NCBI RefSeq assembly: GCF_000632225.1
Contig: NZ_JFYV01000016.1
Coordinates: 1-64,000 of the forward strand
DNA: 64,000 bases
From: Sphingomonas sp. RIT328
Lineage (GTDB): Bacteria; Pseudomonadota; Alphaproteobacteria; Sphingomonadales; Sphingomonadaceae
Direction of reading: 5' to 3'
Part shown: positions 57,321-64,000 of the stretch, piece after piece
How positions within the stretch are numbered: the first letter of the stretch is position 1
How the letters are laid out: every line of letters begins with the position of its first letter
Notes under the pieces: model-generated
Database searches by the model: none
What the model was told of the DNA's origin: nothing
The model's input: only the letters and a program-made list of their open reading frames with translations
Position numbers and translations under genes: made by a program

Positions 57321-59371
57321 TCCGCGTCGCTCTGTGCATCGGGCAGGAGCATGACCTGCGCCTCGTCCTGCTCGCGCTGCTGATCTGCGTGATCGGCTCG
57401 GCCGCGACGGTGCAGCTGTTCCACCGGATCACCGCCAGCGTCGGCTACAGCCGCTTCGGCTGGATCGTGCTGGCGGCGGTCGGCACCGGGACGATGGTCT
57501 GGGCGACGCATTTCGTCGCGATGATGGCGTTCCGCGCCTCCGCCCCGGTGGTGCTCGATCCGCTGCTGACGCTCGCCTCGCTGCTCGCCGTGATCGCGCT
57601 CGCGATCCCCGGGCTGGCGATCGCGGCGCGGCGCCGGCGCTGGGCGGGCGCGGCGGGCGGCGCGGGGATCAGCGCCGGCGTGTCGACGATGCATTATGTC
57701 GGCATGGCCGCCTATCGCGTCGACGGCATCGTCACCTGGGACTGGCGCTATGTCGCCGCCTCGGTCGTGCTGTCGAGCGGCATCGCCGCCGCGGCGTTCC
57801 AGGTGCTCAACGGGCGTCGGTCCGGGCGCAACGCCACCGCGGTCGGCCTGCTCGCGCTGGCGGTCGCCGCGCTGCATTTCACCGGCATGGCGGCGATGCA
57901 TATCGCGGTGCTGCGGCTCGGCGCCGGCCTGTCCGACCTGACGATGGTCGCGCTCGCGGTCACCACCACCGTCGCCACCGGCATCATCGTCGGCTGCGCC
58001 GCGATCAGCGCGCTGCTCGACGGCCATACCCAGACCGAGGCCTATCGCCGGCTGCGGCGGATGGCGATGCACGACGGCCTCACCGATCTGCCCAATCGCA
58101 CCAGCTTCATCGAGGAGCTCGAACGCCGCTTCCGGATCCGGGACGGCTATCCGTGCATGGCGGTGATCATGATGGACCTGTCGCGCTTCAAGGTCGTCAA
58201 CGACACCTATGGCCATCAGGCCGGCGACCAGTTGCTCGTCGCGCTGGCGGCACGGATGGCGGCGATGCTCCAGCCCGGCGAATGTATCGCGCGACTGGGC
58301 GGCGACGAATTCGCCGCGGTCGTCTCCTATCATACGCCCGATGCGCTGCACGACTTCCTCGCCCGGCTGCAGGGCTGTACCGCGACCTTCGACTTCGACC
58401 GGTTCAGCGCCGCGATCGGCGCCAATATCGGCGTCGCGCTGGCGGTGCACGACGGGTTCGACGCCGATGCGATGCTCGCCAAGGCGGACCTTGCCATGTA
58501 TCGCGCCAAGTCGGCGCATTCGAACGAACCGTGTTTCTACGACAGCCAGATGGACGATGCGGTGCGCGAGCGGCGCGAGCTGATCGCCGACCTGCGCACC
58601 GCGATCGACGCCTCGGCGTTCGAACTCCATTATCAGGTCCAGGCGACGATCCCGTCGGGGGAGATCGCCGGCTATGAGGCGCTGGTCCGCTGGCATCACC
58701 CGGTCCGCGGCATGGTGCCGCCGAGCGAGTTTATCCCGCTCGCGGAGAAGAGCGGTGATATCGTCCCGCTCAGCATCTGGATCCTGCGCCAGGCGTGTTT
58801 CGAGGCGGCGCTGTGGCCCAACCGGCACAAGGTCGCGGTCAATCTGTCGCCGATCCACCTCGCCGACCCGCGGCTGATCGAGACGGTGTCGTCGGCGTTG
58901 GCGGACAGCGGCCTGCCGCCCGAGCGGCTGTCGCTCGAACTCACCGAAAGCGCGATCATCCACGATCGCCGCTTCGCGCTCGAACAGCTCGCCCGGCTGA
59001 AGGCGATGGGCATCGCCATCGCGCTCGACGATTTCGGCGTCGGCTATTCGTCGCTCGACGTGCTGCGCGCCTTTCCGTTCGACCGGATCAAGCTCGACGC
59101 CTCGTTCGTCGCCGAGATCGAGACGAGCGAACAGGCGGTGTCGATCCTGCGCTCGGTGGCGGCGCTCGGCACGACGCTCAACATGCCGGTGCTCGCCGAA
59201 GGGGTGGAGCAGCCCGCGCAACTGTCGATCGTCGCGCGCGAGGGCTGCGGCGCGATCCAGGGCTATCTGATCGGCAAGCCGTCGCGGACGCTCGCCGATG
59301 CCGAGCAGGTCCGCCGGATCATGGCGCTCAAGCCGCAGATCGTTTCCGACGCCGACGCCGACGTCGCCTGA
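57317..59371 (+). CDS. MHYT-GGDEF-EAL cyclic-di-GMP enzyme, right-arm copy
   Basis: Mirror of 8208-10262 except for three bases: 57665, 57666 and 57671 make residues 117 and 119 Gly and Ser instead of Met and Gly. The site lies in a membrane helix just before the STMHYVGM motif; the left-arm version fits the family better. Confidence 0.93.
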   Translation: MIRVALCIGQEHDLRLVLLALLICVIGSAATVQLFHRITASVGYSRFGWIVLAAVGTGTMVWATHFVAMMAFRASAPVVLDPLLTLASLLAVIALAIPGLAIAARRRRWAGAAGGAGISAGVSTMHYVGMAAYRVDGIVTWDWRYVAASVVLSSGIAAAAFQVLNGRRSGRNATAVGLLALAVAALHFTGMAAMHIAVLRLGAGLSDLTMVALAVTTTVATGIIVGCAAISALLDGHTQTEAYRRLRRMAMHDGLTDLPNRTSFIEELERRFRIRDGYPCMAVIMMDLSRFKVVNDTYGHQAGDQLLVALAARMAAMLQPGECIARLGGDEFAAVVSYHTPDALHDFLARLQGCTATFDFDRFSAAIGANIGVALAVHDGFDADAMLAKADLAMYRAKSAHSNEPCFYDSQMDDAVRERRELIADLRTAIDASAFELHYQVQATIPSGEIAGYEALVRWHHPVRGMVPPSEFIPLAEKSGDIVPLSIWILRQACFEAALWPNRHKVAVNLSPIHLADPRLIETVSSALADSGLPPERLSLELTESAIIHDRRFALEQLARLKAMGIAIALDDFGVGYSSLDVLRAFPFDRIKLDASFVAEIETSEQAVSILRSVAALGTTLNMPVLAEGVEQPAQLSIVAREGCGAIQGYLIGKPSRTLADAEQVRRIMALKPQIVSDADADVA

Positions 59372-59416
59372 CGCGGGAGCGGCGCGGGAAGGGCGCGGGA
59401 AGCCATTCGGTTTGGT

Positions 59417-59435
59417 CCGGCCGCGTGTCGGCCGG
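59417..59435 (+). terminator. Hairpin after the MHYT-GGDEF-EAL gene, right-arm copy
   Basis: Mirror of 8144-8162: CCGGCCG / CGGCCGG stem with a 5-base loop, about 45 bp after the stop codon. Confidence 0.5.
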
Positions 59436-59540
59436 ATGAGATCAACATCCGTCCGAGCTATCGAACTGTTCCAGCGCAGGCGGGAGCCCGATGCTCTTGC
59501 CGGCGTCGATGCTCTGCTTGGCCAGGGGATTCGCGCCTGC

Positions 59541-59697
59541 GCGAGACCTTTGCGACAGTTTCGAAACCGCCCCGGCGCAGGCCGGGGCCCAGTTGGGAGG
59601 CCGTTGTAACCAACTGCAGGGCTTCACCAACTGGACCCCGGCCGGCGCCGGGGTGGTACGTAAGCAGGTCAGGTTGCGACTTTCGCAGAGGTCTCGC
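59541..59697. repeat. Nested REP-like inverted repeats, right-arm copy
   Basis: Mirror of 7882-8038; inner units at 59570-59596 and 59627-59653. Occupies the gene-free gap 59372-59954 upstream of parA. Confidence 0.65.
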
Positions 59698-59954
59698 CTG
59701 CGCGGGAATATCGGTGCCGGCTGACACGACGCTGGTCGCCCGCTGAATGGGGGTGGATCGAGCCTGCATCATGCCGGCTCGTGCGGCATCCGCTCGACAA
59801 AGCAGATCCGGTATCCCCGTGCGGCCCCCGAACCACCCGGCATCGTGCCGGATACGCTTCAACATCGGAGGCTTCCGCAAAACCGCTTGCCCGATTGAAT
59901 CTCGTCGTGACATACAGCGGCCGTCAAGCTTCAAACCGCTGATCGGACCGCGCC

Positions 59955-61148
59955 ATGAATGCAATCGTCACGCAGATTGGCGATCTCGCCGATGCCGGCG
60001 AACGGATGATCGAACGCCTGCGCCGCAAGGCCTTCCTTCCCGAAAGCCGCAAGGGGCTCAACGTCCGCTTCGGCATCGCCGAGGCGGCGCAATTGCTCGG
60101 CTGTTCGACCAACCGCATCCGCATGGCGGAGGAGGACGGCCGCCTGCCCCCCGCCCCCGCCGCGGACAATGGCCGGCGGCTCGGCTATACCGTCGGCGAG
60201 CTGCTCCATATGCGGCAAGTCCTCGGCGCCTCGCCGGCGCGGGGGGACAGCGACGTGCCGGCGGTGATCGCGGTGCAGAATTTCAAGGGCGGCGTCGGCA
60301 AGTCGACCGTGACCACGCATCTCGCGCATTATTTCGCGGTCCAGGGCTATCGCGTGCTCGTCGTCGATTGCGACAGCCAGGCGACGACGACGACGCTGTT
60401 CGGCTTCAACCCGCATTTCAACATCACCCGCGAAGAGACGCTCTACCCCTATCTGTCGATCGACCCGACGCAGAGCGACCTCGATTATGCGGTCAAGCCG
60501 ACGCCCTGGCCCAATGTCGATCTGATTCCGTCCAACCTCGAACTGTTCGACGTCGAATATGAACTCGCCGCTGCGGGAAGCGACGGCGGCTCGGTGCTGG
60601 CGGCGCGGTTCCGCAAGCTCAAGAAGGGGCTGATCGAGCTCGCCGGCCATTATGACGTGGTGCTGCTCGATCCGCCGCCCGCGCTCGGCACGATCAGCCT
60701 CGCGGTGATGCAGGCGGCCAATGCGCTGCTCGTCCCGCTCGCCGCGACGACGCCCGATTTCTGCTCGACGGTGCAGTTCCTGTCGATGATGGATCAGGTG
60801 CTCCAGCAGCTCGCCGGCGCGGGGATCGCGGTCGATTACAGCTTCGTGCGGCTGATCTGTTCGAAGTTCGACGGCAATGACCCGAGCCATGCGATGGTTC
60901 GCGCGATCATGGAGCAGAGCTTCGGCCCGGCGCTGCTGCCGGTGCCGATCCTCGAATCGGCGGAGATCAGCCACGCGGCGATGCGGATGATGACCGTCTA
61001 CGAACTCGACAAGCCGATCGGCACCGCCAAGACCCACAAGCGCAGCCGCGCCAATCTCGATGAGGCGATGGGGCAGATCGAGCAGCTCGTCCGCCAGGGC
61101 TGGGGCCGCGTCGCGCCGGCGGATGAGGCGGTGCTCTATGCCGGATGA
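59955..61148 (+). CDS. parA: Partition ATPase ParA, right-arm copy
   Basis: Mirror of 6431-7624, identical 397-residue translation with N-terminal helix-turn-helix and the KGGVGKST Walker motif. Confidence 0.93.
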   Translation: MNAIVTQIGDLADAGERMIERLRRKAFLPESRKGLNVRFGIAEAAQLLGCSTNRIRMAEEDGRLPPAPAADNGRRLGYTVGELLHMRQVLGASPARGDSDVPAVIAVQNFKGGVGKSTVTTHLAHYFAVQGYRVLVVDCDSQATTTTLFGFNPHFNITREETLYPYLSIDPTQSDLDYAVKPTPWPNVDLIPSNLELFDVEYELAAAGSDGGSVLAARFRKLKKGLIELAGHYDVVLLDPPPALGTISLAVMQAANALLVPLAATTPDFCSTVQFLSMMDQVLQQLAGAGIAVDYSFVRLICSKFDGNDPSHAMVRAIMEQSFGPALLPVPILESAEISHAAMRMMTVYELDKPIGTAKTHKRSRANLDEAMGQIEQLVRQGWGRVAPADEAVLYAG

Positions 61149-61201
61149 TTTCGCTGTCCTATTCGCCATCGTTCCCGTTATGTCCCGCGCGGAGGTGAGT
61201 C

Positions 61202-62242
61202 ATGGCGCGTAAGCAATCCGATTATCTGGCAGCCTTACTGTCCGAAGAGCCGGCCCCCGATACCCCCGCCCCCGCCGCGGCGAGCGAACGCCCGCCCGAG
61301 CGGCTGCGCGGCACCACCCTGCTCGGTCGCGAGTCCGCGCTGGCGCGGGTCGCGTCGGGCGAGGTGCGGCAGGTGACGCAATTGCTGCTCGATCCGGCGC
61401 GGGTGCGCGTCTGGCCGGGCAATGCGCGCTCCTATGCGCATCTCGACGAGGCGCGCTGCCGCGAGCTGATCGATTCGATCATCGCCGAGGGCGGGCAGAA
61501 GGTGCCCGCGGTGGTGCGCCGGATCGAGGGCGATGCCGATCACGATTATGAGGTGATCGCGGGGACGCGACGGCATTGGTCGATCAGCTGGCTGCGCGGC
61601 CATTCCTACCCGGACATGATGTTCGTCGCGCAGGTCGTCGCACTCGACGACGAGGCGGCCTTTCGCCTTGCCGATCTCGAGAATCGCGCGCGCGCCGACG
61701 TCTCGGATCTCGAACGCGCACGCAATTACGCCGCCGCGCTGACGCTGCATTACGGCAATCATGCCAGCCGGATGGCGGAGCGGCTCAAGGTCTCCAAGGG
61801 CTGGCTGTCGAAGATGCTGCGCGTCGCCAGCCTGCCCGAAGAGATCGTCGATGCCTTCGCCTCGCCCGCCGAGGTGCAGCTCAAGAGCGGCTATGCGATC
61901 GCCCAGGCGCTCGGCGACCGCAGCACCGCGGCGCGGATCATGGCGACCGCCAAGGCGCTGGCACGCGACCAGCAGCAGCGTCGCGCCCAGGGTCTCGTCC
62001 CCCTGCCCGCCGCCGATGTCGCGCGCCGGCTGCTTGCCGCACCGCAGGATGGCGACGACGCCCCGCCCTATGTCTGGACCGGTCCGCAGGGGCGCGCGGC
62101 GCTCACCGTGCAGACGATCAACCGCCAGGGTATGACGATCCGCCTCCACGCCGGCGCCGGCGCCGATGCCGCAATGCTCGCCGACGCGCTGCGCGCGGCG
62201 CTCACCGCGCTCGAGGCGGAAGGACGCGGACTGCCGCTGTGA
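61202..62242 (+). CDS. parB: Partition protein ParB, right-arm copy
   Basis: Mirror of 5337-6377 except residue 68, Val (GTG, T at 61404) instead of Gly. This copy looks like the original residue. Confidence 0.92.
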   Translation: MARKQSDYLAALLSEEPAPDTPAPAAASERPPERLRGTTLLGRESALARVASGEVRQVTQLLLDPARVRVWPGNARSYAHLDEARCRELIDSIIAEGGQKVPAVVRRIEGDADHDYEVIAGTRRHWSISWLRGHSYPDMMFVAQVVALDDEAAFRLADLENRARADVSDLERARNYAAALTLHYGNHASRMAERLKVSKGWLSKMLRVASLPEEIVDAFASPAEVQLKSGYAIAQALGDRSTAARIMATAKALARDQQQRRAQGLVPLPAADVARRLLAAPQDGDDAPPYVWTGPQGRAALTVQTINRQGMTIRLHAGAGADAAMLADALRAALTALEAEGRGLPL

Positions 62243-62259
62243 GCGGCGCGCTGCCCGAG

Positions 62260-63815
62260 GTTTCCCCGGGGAAACACGCTCGAGCGGCGGGGTGCCCGGG
62301 CTGGTGTGGGCACGTAGTTTCCCCGGGGAAACTTCGATTGGCGGATGAGGTCGAAATGGGCGGATCGGGCTGTTTCGCCGCGCCGGACGTGGCGGGGCGG
62401 TGCCGGGACGCGTGGGTGGCCGGGGGCGATCTGTTCGCGTCGCCGGTTGGCGGGCCAGCTACTCCCAATCGGAGGAGCGCCCGGTCTGCCCCCCTGCCCT
62501 CGTACGGACATTGGCGGCTGCTGGACCGGGCGGGCGTTGGACCGACACGGGCATCGTTCTCGGTCCGCACGGGCGGTGAGATACAGGAACAAGCCCTGTT
62601 CCTACTGCTTGGTGTTGCCGGTCCTCCGTCCCAAGCTTCGTTGGCGCTGGCTGAACCGCGGTTTGCCTGTCCAACGGAGGCGATCACCATCTCGCCCTGT
62701 CCGACCGTGACGGCTTACGGCGACGACCCTCCGCTCCCCGCGGATGTTCGGACTGTCGCTCGGGCGAAGCAACTCCAAATCCCCCTCTGTCATGCCGGAC
62801 TCGTATCCGCATCAACGGCTCCGCAAGAGCATCAGGCGTCGTCATTGTGGCGCGGTGGGCCCGGGAAACAGTCCGGGGTGACGCTACGCGGTTGGCGCCG
62901 GGCGGAACATCGCAAACGCCCTGCATTGGCGGGGTGCCAGCAGCCAAGTAGTGCCGCGGGTGTCCACCAACACACGCCACGGGCTGCTTGCGTTGCGCGA
63001 CCCTTGCCGTGTCTCACCACGAACACGCGCGATGCCGAAGTTTCCCCGGGGAAACATCCGGCGACAGCGGCGGACCTCTTCGGATGGGTGGCGGTTTCCC
63101 CCGGGGAAACACGTTCTGAACGTCCGCATGGCTCGGCCGCCGAAGGATGCCATCGTCATGGTCGACGACTCCGCTCGAAAGTTCAGGCAGGACCACACCG
63201 CCGACGTCGCGAGGGCTCGCATCTATACGGATGCGACGACGTCGCCGGAAAAAGGCCGTGGCCTCTGCCCATCCGCCGGTCAGGCAGAGCCAATGCATCG
63301 CGCTACCCGCGCTTATTTGCCTGCGAGCAAGGCATCCCCCTGCCCTCACCCTCATGGGTCCAGCGAAGCGCCGCCCACACCATCGCCGCGTCACCGATCG
63401 AGGCCGCAGCATCTCGCCCTGTCGTCTGTTCGATCGATGCTGTGCCGCTTCCGTCACGGAAGACATCGACGAGCGCACCCAAAAGACGCGCCCGCCCCCC
63501 CCTTCCCGCGTCGAATGTGTTTCCCTGGGGAAACATCGTCGTCGCCAAGCCCGCCGCGCCACGTCGTTCGCCTCAAGGCGAGACCACACAGAGCCCGCCA
63601 CCCCCAGGCTGCGGCGGCGATCCGCACCGGCAGATCGCGACCAGATGACCCACCTATGCCACTCTCTCGCGGAAGCGGACGAACGATGACCCGACCCAGC
63701 GCCCTCCAGCTGCATCCCGCCCGCACGACGCCGGGCGCGCGCGCCACACCGTACCGTCACGCGGCCCGACACGTTTCCCCGGGGAAACCATCCCGCCGGG
63801 TTTCCCCGGGGAAAC
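62260..63815. promoter_or_regulatory. Partition centromere, right-arm copy
   Basis: The seven parS-like palindromes mirrored: 62260-62275, 62317-62332, 63040-63055, 63094-63110 (17 bases), 63519-63534 (variant centre), 63773-63788 and 63800-63815. The last two lie directly before repA. No gene seen in the 1.6-kb gap. Confidence 0.85.
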
Positions 63816-63828
63816 ACGGGGTCCGGCA

Positions 63829-64000
63829 ATGACCGGCGGCAAGCCCGAGGGCAGCTCCGACCAGTTCGACCTGTTCCTCCCCTATCTCGCCGATCTGCCG
63901 CTGCGCGATCAGCGCGAGATGATGGAGCGGCCGTTCTTCAGCCTCGCCAAGTCGAAACGGGTCAAGCCGATCGACTATCGCAGCCCCGACGGCAAATCCT
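63829..64000 (+). CDS. repA: RepA replication initiator, right-arm copy, cut by the window end
   Basis: Only the first 57 codons are present; they match the start of the copy at 2560-3750. ATG 63829 is 14 bp after a parS-like site. The rest, and possibly a second iteron array, would lie beyond base 64000. Confidence 0.88.
   Translation, partial: MTGGKPEGSSDQFDLFLPYLADLPLRDQREMMERPFFSLAKSKRVKPIDYRSPDGKS

Larger units (their letters stand above)
33790..64000 (-). repeat. Right arm of the giant inverted repeat
   Basis: The reverse complement of 3579-33789, differing at six bases that I found. It runs to the last base of the window inside the second repA, so its true end is outside. All genes listed after this point are the mirror copies. 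Confidence 0.97.

Noticed and set aside
61576..63648. 690-codon frame running through parB and the parS region (mirror 3931-6003)
   Set aside because: Overlaps parB in another frame, then reads through the parS palindromes (recurring VSPGK/VSPGE from GTTTCCCCGGGG), so it is not a protein gene.
1..64000. Protelomerase, phage or conjugation genes that could explain a linear hairpin replicon
   Set aside because: I looked for tyrosine-recombinase-like, relaxase, type IV secretion and phage structural proteins among the sensible frames and saw none; they could lie outside the window.
1..64000. tRNA or rRNA genes
   Set aside because: No cloverleaf or rRNA-like sequence was noticed, although a reading by eye can miss a tRNA.

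Overview
The window is G+C-rich alphaproteobacterial DNA, most likely from a sphingomonad (Sphingomonas or a relative). The evidence is a RepA-type plasmid initiator with ParA/ParB, several TonB-dependent receptors, an ECF sigma/FecR pair, a tryptophan-halogenase-like gene beside a receptor, and REP-like inverted repeats of a type I associate with sphingomonads. It is the origin region of a plasmid, megaplasmid or chromid, not an ordinary chromosomal segment.

The dominant feature is one enormous inverted repeat. Bases 3579-33789 reappear as their reverse complement at 33790-64000, so position p pairs with 67579-p. There is no spacer: the turn falls inside the short palindrome at 33781-33798. 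Each arm is at least 30,211 bp. The right end of the repeat is not reached, because the window stops inside the second repA. Comparing the translations of both arms I found only six base differences, at four places, all changing an amino acid. Nearly every gene is therefore present twice in opposite orientation. The main explanations are an assembly or library fold-back artefact, a hairpin (covalently closed) end read through onto the other strand, or a real head-to-head inverted dimer. The window alone cannot decide. The near-identity and the error-like mismatches favour an artefact or a read-through hairpin over an old duplication.

Layout. 1-2024: histidine acid phosphatase, then two gene relics (a phospholipase C tail and a TonB-receptor tail). 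2160-2400: oriV-like region with GGTTA repeats and six iterons. 2560-7624 (left arm, minus strand): repA, a 1.6-kb centromere with seven 16-bp parS-like palindromes, parB and parA. 7625-8207: nested REP-like repeats. 8208-10771: GAF protein and an MHYT-GGDEF-EAL cyclic-di-GMP enzyme. 10856-12748: CPA-type cation/proton antiporter. 12773-14011: ChaN/EreA-like protein. 14165-15223: small unknown protein, YdjM-like membrane protein, 44-residue protein. 15499-16323: RlmJ 23S rRNA methyltransferase. 16380-19837: broken TonB receptor and a lipoprotein. 20311-22176: methyl-accepting chemotaxis protein. 22565-23316: XRE repressor and membrane-protein pair with an operator. 23371-25603: nucleoside deaminase and Orn/Lys/Arg decarboxylase-like enzyme. 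25611-33679: a nutrient-uptake operon (ECF sigma, FecR, TonB receptor with STN domain, six-hairpin glycosidase-like protein, tryptophan-halogenase-like protein). From 33790 the same order runs backwards on the opposite strand to a truncated repA at 63829-64000.

How the genes fit together. RepA, the iterons and ParAB/parS form the maintenance module; two parS sites sit directly in front of repA, which suggests that partition and replication control are linked. The sigma/FecR/receptor/hydrolase/halogenase operon looks like a substrate-inducible outer-membrane uptake locus. The GAF-MHYT-GGDEF-EAL pair and the chemotaxis receptor are environmental signalling genes.
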